A stretch of DNA of 64,000 bases from Planctomycetota bacterium (GCA_016125255.1 WGMD01000002.1:434001-498000); one strand, 5' to 3'. Positions 26,168 through 35,412 are shown, counted from the first letter of the stretch. Numbers and translations: made by a program. Notes: a model not told the origin generated them from the letters alone.

Positions 26168-28324
26168 ATGAGCACGCAAGCCACGCCCACCCCGTCCACC
26201 GCCAACAGCGGCGCCCTGAGCCACGTGCGCAACTTCGGCATCGCCGCGCACATCGACGCGGGCAAGACCACCGTCTCCGAACGCGTCCTGTTCTACACGG
26301 GCAAAATCTACAAGATGGGCGAAGTGCACGAAGGCACGGCGACGATGGACTTCCTCGAGGACGAACAGAACCGCGGCATCACCATTCAGTCCGCGGCGAC
26401 GACCTGCCTCTGGAAGCGCAATGATCGTGACTACACGCTCAACCTCATCGACACCCCCGGACACGTCGACTTCACCATCGAAGTCGAACGCTCCCTCCGC
26501 GTCCTCGACGGCGCCGTCGCCGTGTTCGACGGCAAGGAAGGCGTCGAAGCGCAGTCCGAAACCGTCTGGCGTCAGGCCGAAAAGTATCACGTCCCCCGCA
26601 TCTGCTTCATCAACAAGATGGACAAGCTCGGCGCGGACTTCGAATTCAGCTTCAACTCGATCGGCGAACGCCTCGGCGCCAACGCCATCCCCGTGCAGAT
26701 TCCCATCGGGCATGGCCACGAGTTCCAGGGCATCATCGATCTGCTGACCATGCGGGCGTACTACTACGACGCCTCGGAGCTGGGCTCCAAGGTCGAAGAG
26801 CGCGACATTCCCGATGATCTGATGGACAACGCGCAGTTCTGGCATCACATGCTCGTCGAGAAGGCCGCTGAACTCGACGACGCGCTGACCGAGAAGTTCA
26901 TCGAGGACGAAAGCACGATCACCTCCGAAGAAATCCGCGCCGCTCTGCGTAAGGGCACGCTCGCCATCGCCTGTCACCCCGTCTTCTGCGGGTCGGCCCT
27001 GAAGTACATCGGCGTGCAGAAGCTGCTCGACGGCGTCATCGACTACCTGCCCAATCCCAACGAAGTGCCCGAAGTGCAGGGCGTCGATCCCAAGGACTCG
27101 GACGTCAAGCTCAGCCGCCCGCACGACTCCAGCGCCCCGTTCAGCGGGCTGGTGTTCAAGGTCGTGTCCGACCAGCATGGCGACCTGACCTACACGCGCG
27201 TCTACTCCGGTACGCTCTCCAAGGGCTCGCGCGTCATCAACCCCGGCAACGGCAAGAAGGAAAACGTCAGCCGCATCTTCCAGATGCACGCCCAGAACCG
27301 CATCGCCCTCGAAGAAGCCAAGGCCGGCGACATCGTCGCGCTCATCGGCATCAAGAACTCGTCGACCGGCGATACGCTCTGCGATCCGGACCACCCGATT
27401 CTGCTGGAGCGCATGGACTTCCCAGAGCCGGTGATTTCCATGTCGATCGAGCCGCAGTCCGCCGGCGATCAGGAAAAGCTCGGCAACGCGCTTTCGACGA
27501 TCAACCGCGAAGACCCCAGCTTCCGCTACCACGTCAACGAGGAAACGGGCGAGACGATCATCGCGGGCATGGGCGAGCTTCACCTGGACATCGTGGTGAC
27601 GAAGCTTCAGCGGGACATGAAGATTCCCGTGCACGTCGGCAAGCCGCGCGTGTCGTACCGCGAGACGATCACGGCCAAGGCCGAGGCCCGCGGCCTGCAC
27701 AAGAAGCAGTCGGGCGGCCGCGGCCAGTTCGGCGACGCCATCATCACGATCGAACCCTACACCGAAGCGCAGGCCATCGAGGATGAACTGAAGTTCACCG
27801 ACCAGATCGCCTTCGAGAACAAGGTCGTCGGCGGCTCGATTCCCAAGGAATACATCCCCAGCGTCGAATACGGCGCCCGGCAGACCGCCAAGAGCGGCGT
27901 CGTGGCCGGGTATCCGATGCAGAACGTCAAGATCACGCTCATCGACGGCTCGTACCACGACGTCGACTCGTCGCAGGTGGCGTTCGAGATGGCCGGCTCG
28001 CTGGCGCTCAAGGAAGCGGCCAAGAAGGCCAAGCCCGTGCTGCTGGAGCCGATCATGAAGGTCGTCGTGACCACGCCCGAGGAATTCCTGGGCAACGTGA
28101 CGGGCGACATCTCCAGCCGGCGCGGCATGATCCTCGGTCAGGAGAAGCGCGGCAACGCCATCATCCTCGAAGCCGAGGCCCCGCTCTCGGAAATGTTCGG
28201 GTACTCGACGTCGCTGCGCGGGATGAGCCAGGGCCGCGCCAACTACTCGATGGAGCCGTCCACCTACCGCGAAGTGCCCCGCAACATCGCCGAGCAGATC
28301 GTCGCCGGCCAGGGCACGAAGTAA
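26168..28324 (+). CDS. fusA: Translation elongation factor G
   Basis: This 718-aa EF-G catalyses GTP-driven translocation on the ribosome. G1 AAHIDAGKT is at about residues 26-34, DTPGH is G3, NKMD is G4, and the effector region is RGITIQSAATT. Domains II to V follow, ending FGYSTSLRGMSQGRANYSMEPS, the conserved domain V tail. It stands alone here, away from the usual rpsL-rpsG-tuf context, so it may be one of several EF-G copies. It has a promoter-like sequence and a strong terminator. Confidence 0.97.
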   Translation: MSTQATPTPSTANSGALSHVRNFGIAAHIDAGKTTVSERVLFYTGKIYKMGEVHEGTATMDFLEDEQNRGITIQSAATTCLWKRNDRDYTLNLIDTPGHVDFTIEVERSLRVLDGAVAVFDGKEGVEAQSETVWRQAEKYHVPRICFINKMDKLGADFEFSFNSIGERLGANAIPVQIPIGHGHEFQGIIDLLTMRAYYYDASELGSKVEERDIPDDLMDNAQFWHHMLVEKAAELDDALTEKFIEDESTITSEEIRAALRKGTLAIACHPVFCGSALKYIGVQKLLDGVIDYLPNPNEVPEVQGVDPKDSDVKLSRPHDSSAPFSGLVFKVVSDQHGDLTYTRVYSGTLSKGSRVINPGNGKKENVSRIFQMHAQNRIALEEAKAGDIVALIGIKNSSTGDTLCDPDHPILLERMDFPEPVISMSIEPQSAGDQEKLGNALSTINREDPSFRYHVNEETGETIIAGMGELHLDIVVTKLQRDMKIPVHVGKPRVSYRETITAKAEARGLHKKQSGGRGQFGDAIITIEPYTEAQAIEDELKFTDQIAFENKVVGGSIPKEYIPSVEYGARQTAKSGVVAGYPMQNVKITLIDGSYHDVDSSQVAFEMAGSLALKEAAKKAKPVLLEPIMKVVVTTPEEFLGNVTGDISSRRGMILGQEKRGNAIILEAEAPLSEMFGYSTSLRGMSQGRANYSMEPSTYREVPRNIAEQIVAGQGTK

Positions 28325-28343
28325 CCCCTCCGCGAATGCACAC

Positions 28344-28374
28344 AAACCCCCGTCCAAGTGGCGGGGGTTTTTTG
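28344..28374 (+). terminator. Rho-independent terminator after fusA
   Basis: The stem AACCCCCG/CGGGGGTT is followed by TTTTTTG. It starts about 20 bases after the stop codon. Confidence 0.9.
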
Positions 28375-28390
28375 TTGCGCGGTTCTCAAA

Positions 28391-28532
28391 GCCCTCCCCC
28401 TCCGAGGGGGAGGGTTGGGCGGGGGTGAAGCGCATCAGTCAAATGATGCAACGCAACGATGCACCACGAAAAGTAAGACACAACGACTGATGCGCCTCAC
28501 CCTCCCCTAACCCCTCCCTCAAAGGGAGGGGG
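28391..28532. repeat. 142-bp MITE-like inverted repeat
   Basis: Imperfect arms of about 48 bases (28391-28440 and 28485-28532) share GCGCATCAGTC at their inner ends and CCCTCCCCCT-type hairpins at their outer ends. The spacer is about 44 bases and carries no gene. The outer ends look like the CCCTCCC...GAGGGAGGG elements widespread in bacterial genomes. Confidence 0.75.
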
Positions 28533-28589
28533 ATAAGACTGGCCAAATCGCCGCATCGAGCGTATCTTTCTGTCGAAGGAGTTTGTGCC

Positions 28590-30806
28590 GTGCAGACGAT
28601 GACGTGGCCACTTTCGCGGCTGGGGAGCCGATTTTCGCTGCTGTTTGAGCCGTGGCGCCGGCGGGTGATGCACTCGGCGCTGGGCCGCTTTCTCGATCAG
28701 CCGCTCGATCTGGCCGTCGGCATCGTTGAGCCCGACGGCACGGAGCGCGTCCTGCCGTTCACCCAGCACGGCAAACTCCTGTACGGATGCGAGCAGTTTG
28801 AGCGCATCAATTCCGTCACCTTCCGCGGTCATTCGGATACCTGCGGCCTGCGCTTCGAGCTGAACCTGCACAGCACGTTCTACCCGCAGGACGAACTGCT
28901 GAGCCAGATGCCCGCCTTCTATGTGGAGCTGCGCGTCGCCGCCGCTCCGCGCGTGCGCCGCCGCCGCTTCGTCAAGACGCCCAAGAACGTGCGTCTGTTC
29001 ATCCGTCTCGCGCGGCCCGAGACGCAGATCGACGTGCGCGAGGGACGCATCGACCTGCGCTACGACGTGAAGCTCGATCCGCAGTACACGCCCGCCTGCG
29101 GGTCGGACATCCGGCAGACCAAGCCCGACCTCAAGAAGCTCAATACGCCTTCGGCGACGGCGCATGTGGTGGAGCGGCTTCAAAGTCTCAACGACGGCGC
29201 GGTGCCCTCGACCGGCGAACACGGCGGCGCCGGCCTGTCGCTCGAACTGCCCGTCACCAGCGAAGGCAGCGGCATCAAATGGCGACTCGTCTGGGGCGCG
29301 CACACCAGCGATCCCGTGCTCGATCTCAACGGCGATCCCGCCACGTTCATGTACCTGACGCACTGGCCCGACCTCGACACGGTCATGCACAAAGCCATCA
29401 CGCACCGCGACGACAATCTGGCCAAGTCGCGGCGGTTCGAGAAGCTGCTCGAACAGGCGCCGCTGAGCCGAAGCCAATGGCATCTGCTCGTGCTGGCGTT
29501 TCAGAGCTACCTGTCCAACACGTTCTGGTGCCGGCGGGCGGACGGGCGCGAGTGGTTCAGCGTCGTGGAAGGCACGAGCATGTTCCACGGCACGGTCGAT
29601 GTCGAATACAACATCGCGCTGTTCTACTTCGCCCTCTGGCCGCGCCTGCTCACGCTCATCTTCGAAGAATGGTCCCGCAACTGCACCGAGCACAAGCGCT
29701 CCGGCGGCATGATCCTCAATCACGACATGGGCGCGGGCGTGACGGTCGGCAAGCAGGCGTACGACCACTCGATGCCCGTCGAGGAAAACGCCAATTTCCT
29801 CCTGCTGCTTCAGATGTACACGCACTGGACCGGCGATCAGGCCCCGCTCAAAAAGCACAGCCCGATCGTCCGCCGCCTCGCCGACTATCTGCTCTGGACC
29901 GATCGCGACGGCAGCGGGTTTCCCTCGGAGGGGACGGCTAATACGCTCGACGGGTCCGACGCCGTGCAGTTCGCCCGTAAGCAGACGTATCTCGCCATCA
30001 AGCGCAACGCCGCGCTGTCCGCCGCCGCCGATCTGCTCGAGCGAGGCGGACAATCCGAGCCGGCGGAGCGATGCCGCCTCGCCGCGGCGCGTGATGTTCC
30101 GCTCATCGAGGAAGCCGCCTGGCTCGATGACCACTACGCCGTGAGCGTCGATCGTGATGCGCAGGGGTTGATCGACACGTGGACCGGCGAACCCTTGCCG
30201 ACGCGCGAGCTGGCCGGGTGGGACGACTACTCGATCTACACGACCAACGGCCTGCTCCTGCCGATCATGATCGCTCAGCCGCTCGCCTTCGACTCCGAAC
30301 GCCTGCACACCGACCTGTTCAACTCGCAGCGCGAAGCCCTGCGGTCCTACGGCTGCGGGCACACGTCCAGCGACAACACCAATATCTGGATCAGCTCCAA
30401 TCTCTGGCGCGATTTCGTGAGCCACTACCTGCACGTCGAATCCATCACGCTCGACAGCCGCTACTGGGACATGCTCGTGTTCTCCAACACCAATGGCCAG
30501 AGCTTCGGATTCTGCGATACGTACATCGGCAATGAACTGGCGTTCTACCCGCGCGGGGCCACGTCGTTCGGCTACTTCCTCGCCGGGCCGCGGATTCAGA
30601 TTGATCGCATGGACGGCGAGTACATCGCCGTCAATCCCCCGCGCCACGCCGCTCAGCGCTGGCCCCTGCTCCCGCTCGCCGACTGGGCCGCCGGCAAAAT
30701 CCCCGTCTGCGTCGTCGACACCGCCGGCAACGCCACCATCGAAGGCGAAATCGAACCCGTCCGCATCCTTGGCCACGCCCCCGTGTCCGATGGGTTCATC
30801 GGCTGA
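28590..30806 (+). CDS. Putative (alpha/alpha)6-barrel glycoside hydrolase, GH52/GH116-like
   Basis: This 738-aa protein has no signal peptide. Residues 1 to about 290 form a beta-rich N-terminal part. From about 295 on, helical-barrel blocks resemble clan GH-O enzymes (GH52 beta-xylosidase, GH116): FQSYLSNTFWCRRADGREWF, VVEGTSMFHGTVDVEYN, SGGMILNHDMGAG and NTLDGSDAVQFARKQTYLAIK. By analogy E in VVEGTS and D in NTLDGSD could be nucleophile and acid/base. This is family-level inference from motifs; the substrate is unknown. It lies between the MITE-like repeat and mnmG. Confidence 0.65.
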   Translation: MQTMTWPLSRLGSRFSLLFEPWRRRVMHSALGRFLDQPLDLAVGIVEPDGTERVLPFTQHGKLLYGCEQFERINSVTFRGHSDTCGLRFELNLHSTFYPQDELLSQMPAFYVELRVAAAPRVRRRRFVKTPKNVRLFIRLARPETQIDVREGRIDLRYDVKLDPQYTPACGSDIRQTKPDLKKLNTPSATAHVVERLQSLNDGAVPSTGEHGGAGLSLELPVTSEGSGIKWRLVWGAHTSDPVLDLNGDPATFMYLTHWPDLDTVMHKAITHRDDNLAKSRRFEKLLEQAPLSRSQWHLLVLAFQSYLSNTFWCRRADGREWFSVVEGTSMFHGTVDVEYNIALFYFALWPRLLTLIFEEWSRNCTEHKRSGGMILNHDMGAGVTVGKQAYDHSMPVEENANFLLLLQMYTHWTGDQAPLKKHSPIVRRLADYLLWTDRDGSGFPSEGTANTLDGSDAVQFARKQTYLAIKRNAALSAAADLLERGGQSEPAERCRLAAARDVPLIEEAAWLDDHYAVSVDRDAQGLIDTWTGEPLPTRELAGWDDYSIYTTNGLLLPIMIAQPLAFDSERLHTDLFNSQREALRSYGCGHTSSDNTNIWISSNLWRDFVSHYLHVESITLDSRYWDMLVFSNTNGQSFGFCDTYIGNELAFYPRGATSFGYFLAGPRIQIDRMDGEYIAVNPPRHAAQRWPLLPLADWAAGKIPVCVVDTAGNATIEGEIEPVRILGHAPVSDGFIG

Positions 30807-30814
30807 CCCCCCCC

Positions 30815-30831
30815 GCCGCTTGCGGCTTAGC
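30815..30831 (+). repeat. Short palindromic repeat GCCGCTTGCGGCTTAGC, copy 2
   Basis: An exact copy of the word at 16143-16159. It lies between the glycosidase stop and mnmG, immediately before a TATAAT hexamer (30838-30843), so it occupies the -35 zone of the likely mnmG promoter. Confidence 0.7.
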
Positions 30832-30851
30832 GCCTCCTATAATCTCCCTCG

Positions 30852-32684
30852 ATGCAAAACGACTACGACATCATCGTCATCGGCGGCGGTCACGCCGGAG
30901 CCGAGGCCGCATGGGCCGCGGCGAATCTGGGCATGCGCACCGCGCTGGTGACCATGCGCGCCGACCGTATCGGGCAGATGTCCTGCAACCCCGCCATCGG
31001 CGGACTCGCCAAGGGCCAGATGGTCCGCGAGATCGACGCCCTCGGCGGACTCATGGCCCTCGCCATCGACGCCACCGGCATCCAGTTCCGCATGCTCAAC
31101 CAATCCAAGGGCCCCGCCGTCCGTGGCCCCCGCGCTCAAGCCGACAAATACGCCTACGCACGTGAGGTCCAACAACTCCTCCGCTCGCGCACCAACCTCA
31201 CCATCCTCGAAGGAACCGTCGACGAAATCCTCACCACCGAGGGTCACGTCGCCGGCATCCGCCTCGCCCCCGGCCCGACTCGCTTCAGCGAGTCGGGGCC
31301 CTCGCTCACCGCTTCATCCGTCGTATTGACCACCGGCACCTTCATGCGCGGCCTCCTCCACTCCGGCGAATCGCAAACCCCCGGCGGACGCATCGGCGAA
31401 GCCCCCGCCGTCTCGATCAGCGATGCGCTCCGCGCGCTGGGCTTCGAACTCGGCCGCCTCAAGACCGGCACCCCCCCGCGCCTTGCCGCCGAGTCGATCG
31501 ACTTCGCCGCCCTCGAAATCCAACCCGGCGACAACCCGCCCATCCCCTTCAGCGATCTCACGCCCATGAGGCGGGGGGACTTCAGTCCCCCCGTCTTCCC
31601 GGTCCTTGAGCAGCGCCCCTGCTGGATCACCCAGACCCACGAAAAGATCCACGACCTCATCCGAGCCAATCTTCACCGCGCCCCGATGTACAACGGCCAG
31701 GTCAAAACGACCGGCCCGCGCTATTGCCCGTCCATCGAGGACAAGGTCGTCCGTTTCGCCGACAAATCCGCTCATCATGTGTTCCTCGAGCCCGAGTCGC
31801 TCGAAACGAATGAAATCTACTGCAACGGCATCTCGACGTCGCTGCCGCATGATGTGCAGGATTTCATCGTGGCGAACATGCCCGGCTGCGAGCGCGCGAA
31901 GATTCTCAAATACGGATACGCCGTCGAATATGACATGGTCCTGCCGCATCAGATTGACGCGACGTGCATGACCAAGCGGCTGCCGGGCCTCTTCCTCGCC
32001 GGGCAGATCAATGGGACGACCGGCTATGAGGAAGCCGCCGGTCAGGGCCTCGTCGCCGGACTCAACGCCGTGCGGTACGCCCGCCAACAGGACCTCGTCC
32101 GCCTCGGCCGCGATCAGGCGTACATCGGCGTGCTGATGGACGATCTGGTCACCAAAGTCCCGCGCGAGCCGTATCGGATGTTCACCAGCCGGGCGGAGCA
32201 TCGGCTGATTCTGCGATCGGATAACGCCGCCGATCGTCTCACGCCGCTGGGCCGCGAGCTGGGGCTCGTCGATGATGAGCGCTGGTCCGTCTACGAAAAC
32301 CGCCGCGCGACACTCGCGCAGATGCGCCAAACGCTCCAGGCCGCTTGCGGGTTAGCAGCCCTCAAGCGCCCCGACTTCGACGAGCCCGCCGCCTTGGCGA
32401 TCCTCGGCGAGAGCGCCGACCCGCGCCTCGTCGCCGCGCTGCTCAGCGATGCCAAATACGAGCCGTTCATCGAGCGCCATCGCCGCGATCATCAGCGGCT
32501 TGAAAAAGTCGAGTCGCGCCCGCTGCCCGTCGATTATGACTACACGAAAGTGCGCGGCCTGCGCAATGAAGCGATCCATGTCTTAAACCGCTTCCGCCCC
32601 GCCACGCTCGGCCAGGCCCGCCGCCTCGCCGGCATCAACCCCGCCGACCTGACCGTCCTGACGTTCGCGATGAAACTCCGCTGA
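30852..32684 (+). CDS. mnmG: tRNA uridine-5-carboxymethylaminomethyl modification enzyme MnmG (GidA)
   Basis: This is a 610-aa FAD enzyme that, with MnmE, modifies the wobble uridine of several tRNAs. The FAD motif is IIVIGGGHAGAEAAWAAAN; other blocks are SCNPAIGGLAKGQMVREIDA, LKTGTPPRL, YCPSIEDKV and LPGLFLAGQINGTTGYEEAA. TATAAT lies only 9 bases before the ATG, so the message may be leaderless. Three palindromic repeats lie inside the coding region without breaking the frame (31272-31300, 31570-31595, 32340-32356). They encode GPTRFSESGP, RRGDFSPPV and AACGLAA, extra segments at likely surface positions. Confidence 0.96.
   Translation: MQNDYDIIVIGGGHAGAEAAWAAANLGMRTALVTMRADRIGQMSCNPAIGGLAKGQMVREIDALGGLMALAIDATGIQFRMLNQSKGPAVRGPRAQADKYAYAREVQQLLRSRTNLTILEGTVDEILTTEGHVAGIRLAPGPTRFSESGPSLTASSVVLTTGTFMRGLLHSGESQTPGGRIGEAPAVSISDALRALGFELGRLKTGTPPRLAAESIDFAALEIQPGDNPPIPFSDLTPMRRGDFSPPVFPVLEQRPCWITQTHEKIHDLIRANLHRAPMYNGQVKTTGPRYCPSIEDKVVRFADKSAHHVFLEPESLETNEIYCNGISTSLPHDVQDFIVANMPGCERAKILKYGYAVEYDMVLPHQIDATCMTKRLPGLFLAGQINGTTGYEEAAGQGLVAGLNAVRYARQQDLVRLGRDQAYIGVLMDDLVTKVPREPYRMFTSRAEHRLILRSDNAADRLTPLGRELGLVDDERWSVYENRRATLAQMRQTLQAACGLAALKRPDFDEPAALAILGESADPRLVAALLSDAKYEPFIERHRRDHQRLEKVESRPLPVDYDYTKVRGLRNEAIHVLNRFRPATLGQARRLAGINPADLTVLTFAMKLR
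31272..31300. repeat. In-frame palindrome inside mnmG (CCCGACTCGCT type)
   Basis: An 11-bp perfect stem (31274-31284 / 31287-31297) with a 2-base loop, extended by GG/CC. It encodes PTRFSESG between two conserved parts of the protein and does not disturb the frame. Confidence 0.7.
31570..31595. repeat. In-frame palindrome inside mnmG (GGGACT type)
   Basis: A 9-bp stem (31573-31581 / 31584-31592) around TC shares its core with the palindrome at the atzF stop (5795-5822). It encodes RRGDFSPP just before the conserved LEQRPCWIT block. Confidence 0.75.
32340..32356 (+). repeat. Short palindromic repeat GCCGCTTGCGG-TTAGC, copy 3, inside mnmG
   Basis: Matches 16 of 17 bases of the copies at 16143 and 30815. 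It is translated in frame as ACGLA in the C-terminal helical region of MnmG. Confidence 0.6.
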
Positions 32685-32699
32685 GCGATTCGCCGCTTT

Positions 32700-33335
32700 T
32701 CAGAAACTCACATCCATCGCGATCGCGTCCGTCAGGCGGCGGAGATATTCCTTGCGCGGGATTTCGACGGTGCCGAAGCGGCGCATGTGGTCGCTGTTCA
32801 TCTGCACGTCGAGCAGGATGAATCCGCGGGACTTCATGTGGGCCACGAGATGGGCGAGGCAGACTTTGGAGGCGTTGGTGCCGCCCAGGTCGGGGCGGTG
32901 GAACATGGATTCGCCGCAGAACGCCCCGCCGATCGCCACGCCGTAAAGTCCGCCGACGAGCTGCCCGTCGCGCCACGCTTCGACGCTGTGCGCGACGCCC
33001 AGCTCGTGCAGTTCGATGAACGACTCGATGATCTGCCGGTTGATCCACGTCTCCGGATGCCCCGGCCGCTTGTGCGAACAGGCGGTGATGACGTCGGCGA
33101 AAGCGGTGTCGTGACGGATGTCGAAGAGGCGCCGCTCGACGGCCTGCCGCAGCGTGCGCGGACACTTGAAGCGATCCAGCGGCAACACCGCCCGGGGATC
33201 GGGGCTGAACCATTCGACGCCCGGCGCGTGGCGGGAACGCGCCATGGGGAACACGCCCTGACAGTACGCCGCGACAAGCAACTGCGGCGTGAGCGTCAGT
33301 TCGCGCGGCGGATGCTCGTGCGACCGATCGACCAT
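32700..33335 (-). CDS. aat: Leucyl/phenylalanyl-tRNA--protein transferase
   Basis: This 211-aa Aat transfers Leu or Phe from tRNA to N-terminal Arg/Lys of proteins, marking them for ClpS/ClpAP in the N-degron pathway. Family blocks are complete: LLVAAYCQGVFPMA, WFSPDPRAVLPLD, FADVITAC, ETWINRQIIESFIELHELGVAHSVE (nearly invariant), GGLYGVAIGGAFCGESMFH and LLDVQMNSDHMRRFG. An in-frame GTG two codons upstream (33341) is possible. It lies 10 bases after the next gene on the strand, so the two may be co-transcribed; it converges on mnmG. Confidence 0.95.
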   Translation of the reverse strand: MVDRSHEHPPRELTLTPQLLVAAYCQGVFPMARSRHAPGVEWFSPDPRAVLPLDRFKCPRTLRQAVERRLFDIRHDTAFADVITACSHKRPGHPETWINRQIIESFIELHELGVAHSVEAWRDGQLVGGLYGVAIGGAFCGESMFHRPDLGGTNASKVCLAHLVAHMKSRGFILLDVQMNSDHMRRFGTVEIPRKEYLRRLTDAIAMDVSF

Positions 33336-33344
33336 GCGCACATT

Positions 33345-34592
33345 CTACCGGCGCACCAGCCGGGCGTCCGTCTCGGCGACCTGAAGCGGACATTTGAGCT
33401 GCGCCAGCGTTTGAGCCAGTTCGCCGGCGCACGGCGCGCGGAGGCGCACCAGCGTTTTGGGCACGCGCCCGCCGGTGTAGGTCACATCGCAGAACACGCC
33501 GTCGCACGCCAGTTGCAGTTCACCGGGCGCGTCGAGCGGCAGCGCCCCGCTGTGCGAATATTTGTGATACACAAGCCGCTGATTCGTCACGATGATACCC
33601 GCGTAGCCGGCGTCGCGCGCGGTGAATTCGCTGTCGGGCAGATAGGCGAGGAATTGCTCCTGGTCCGCGAAGCTGAACCATGCGGCGAGCCGCTCGCGGA
33701 CATTCTGCGGCACGGCGCGCCAGCCCGGCGTGTCGAGCTTCTGCACCGCGGCGCGCAATGAGGCGGCGGACCCGTCCATGAATCCATTGACCCGCTCGAT
33801 CCAGCGCAGCGCGTAGGCGGATGAGGGAATCATCACCTCGCAGTCGACGCCCGTCGGCGTCGTGTGCACCGCGCCATGCACATGCACATGAGCGGCGCAA
33901 TCCGTGCAGACAAAGTACGGCATCGGCAGATTGAACGGCGGCGACAACTCGTCGATCGGCAGCATCAGCGCCATGACTTCCGTCGCATTACCCCGGTCGC
34001 GCACGTGCAGCTTGTGCGTCTGCTCGATCTCGCCGACCGGCGGCACGTGATTCATCGACCGGTCGATCCAGACAATCGGCCGGGCGGTGAGCTTGTCCCG
34101 ATCCTCCGTGCCGCACGACAGGCAGCGCAGCGGCATGGAGGCGCGAAACACATCGTTTTTGAGCATTTTCGCGCTGAACGTCAGTTTCACCCCCGCCGTG
34201 TTCACCGATCGCACGCAAAGCGTCGCCCTCGAACTGAGGTCCACCGCCACCGGCGGATCGGCGACATCGTACGTCGCCGGCTCCGGCGCGACGGCGACGG
34301 GCTGAGGCGCCGGGGACTCCGCCGGCTCCGGAGGCGGGAGCGACGGCGCAGCCGCGGGTTCGTGAGTGATCTGACGCACCGGCGCTTCGGTCGCCGTGGC
34401 CATCGCATCATCGTCCTCATCGTCGTGATCCGAATGGACGAGCCAGCCGATCACCGTCTCGTCGACCTGCGACGCGATCGTCGGCAGACGAAAGCGCGAT
34501 CCGCAGACGCGGCAACGCCCGACGCCTCCACTGGCGGTCAGAGGAACGAGCCAACGCTTGAAGCACCCTGGGCACTGGATACGGACGTGCAT
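33345..34592 (-). CDS. Zinc-ribbon protein of unknown function
   Basis: This 415-aa protein starts with a zinc ribbon of the MJ0042 type (IQCPGCFKRWLVPLTASGGV, then CRVCGSRFRLP). A Pro/Ala/Glu-rich low-complexity linker (about 60-105) follows, then a larger domain with a second Cys set (CLSCGTEDRDK, CTDC). Near the C-terminus FSFADQEQFLAYLPDSEFTARDAGYAGIIVTNQRLVYHKY resembles PH-like or bacterial SHOCT-associated domains, but only loosely. No function assigned. The start at 34592 begins the zinc ribbon with GGGGG upstream. It precedes aat by 10 bases. Confidence 0.75.
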   Translation of the reverse strand: MHVRIQCPGCFKRWLVPLTASGGVGRCRVCGSRFRLPTIASQVDETVIGWLVHSDHDDEDDDAMATATEAPVRQITHEPAAAPSLPPPEPAESPAPQPVAVAPEPATYDVADPPVAVDLSSRATLCVRSVNTAGVKLTFSAKMLKNDVFRASMPLRCLSCGTEDRDKLTARPIVWIDRSMNHVPPVGEIEQTHKLHVRDRGNATEVMALMLPIDELSPPFNLPMPYFVCTDCAAHVHVHGAVHTTPTGVDCEVMIPSSAYALRWIERVNGFMDGSAASLRAAVQKLDTPGWRAVPQNVRERLAAWFSFADQEQFLAYLPDSEFTARDAGYAGIIVTNQRLVYHKYSHSGALPLDAPGELQLACDGVFCDVTYTGGRVPKTLVRLRAPCAGELAQTLAQLKCPLQVAETDARLVRR

Positions 34593-34866
34593 GATGTCAA
34601 ACCCCCGTGGCGAAAGAACTGAATTACAAACCACCCTGACACCGTTCATGCTATCCGCCGGAGGCGGGCCTGTCGATCAAAATCCGACAGGAATGCGACG
34701 CGAAATCGCGCCACCGACCGGCGGCGGAGACGCGGCGGTTCGGTCGCGCGGTGCGACGACTTCAAAAAGCAATGTGGGCCGACACACTTAACGCATGACC
34801 ATCCGTGATACTCCGTATTGGGATGATCGCCGCATCGCGCGAAATAAAATATTTCGGCCGGCAACT

Positions 34867-35412
34867 TCAGGTGCCGGATCGGGGTCGATTCCAAGGCATT
34901 TTCAGAAGCAGCATCGCCATGCCGCAGCGGTTGGTCACGCCGGCGAAGATGAGCCCCGCGCCGACGAACGCCGCGATCCCCAGAAAACCGGGGTGCAGGA
35001 AATACCCGAGCGCGACGCCGACGAGTACGAGCATTCCGGCGACGATGCGGACCTGGCGTTCGAGTGATATCGCTTTGCTCGCGCCATGCACGACGGGCAG
35101 TCCCGCCGCGACCCACGCCTGCGTCCCGCCGTCGACGCTGATAACATTCGTCATCCCCTGCGCGGTGAGTTTCTCGCCGGCGCGCCGGCTCATGACGCCG
35201 GCGTTGCAGACCAGATACACCGGTTCATCCGCCGGCGCCATCCGCTGACTTCGCACCCCGGCCGCGTCAAGTTGATCGAACGGCAGACTCCGTGCCTGCG
35301 GAATGTGCACCGCGGCGTAGTCGCCCGCGGGTCGCACATCAAAAAGATCCACCGCCCGATTCTTGCCGCACAGGTCCGACAGATGCTTTGGAGAAATGAG
35401 CGTCACACTCAT
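34867..35412 (-). CDS. Rhodanese-like protein with DUF2892 membrane tail
   Basis: This 181-aa protein has an N-terminal rhodanese domain (residues about 1-105) with active-site loop VCNAGVMSRR, where Cys would carry persulfide. Two membrane helices of the DUF2892 type follow (RIVAGMLVLVGVALGYFLHP, then GIAAFVGAGLIFAGVTNRCG). Such fusions handle sulfane sulfur at the membrane, often in sulfide detoxification. ATG codons exist at 35421 and 35412; the inner one is preferred because AAAGGA lies at a suitable distance. No partner genes nearby. Confidence 0.9.
   Translation of the reverse strand: MSVTLISPKHLSDLCGKNRAVDLFDVRPAGDYAAVHIPQARSLPFDQLDAAGVRSQRMAPADEPVYLVCNAGVMSRRAGEKLTAQGMTNVISVDGGTQAWVAAGLPVVHGASKAISLERQVRIVAGMLVLVGVALGYFLHPGFLGIAAFVGAGLIFAGVTNRCGMAMLLLKMPWNRPRSGT

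Noticed and set aside
25064-28435. A single 1123-aa minus-strand reading frame covering rph and all of fusA
   Set aside because: Only the last 237 residues match a protein (RNase PH). The rest is antisense to fusA with the low-complexity composition typical of high-GC shadow frames.
28497-30776. 759-aa minus-strand frame over the glycosidase
   Set aside because: Composition (Arg/Glu/Val/Gly/Ala-rich, no domains) is that of a shadow, and it begins in the MITE-like repeat.
34593-34866. Small gene between the zinc-ribbon and rhodanese genes
   Set aside because: Available frames lack start signals and family features; nothing is supported here.
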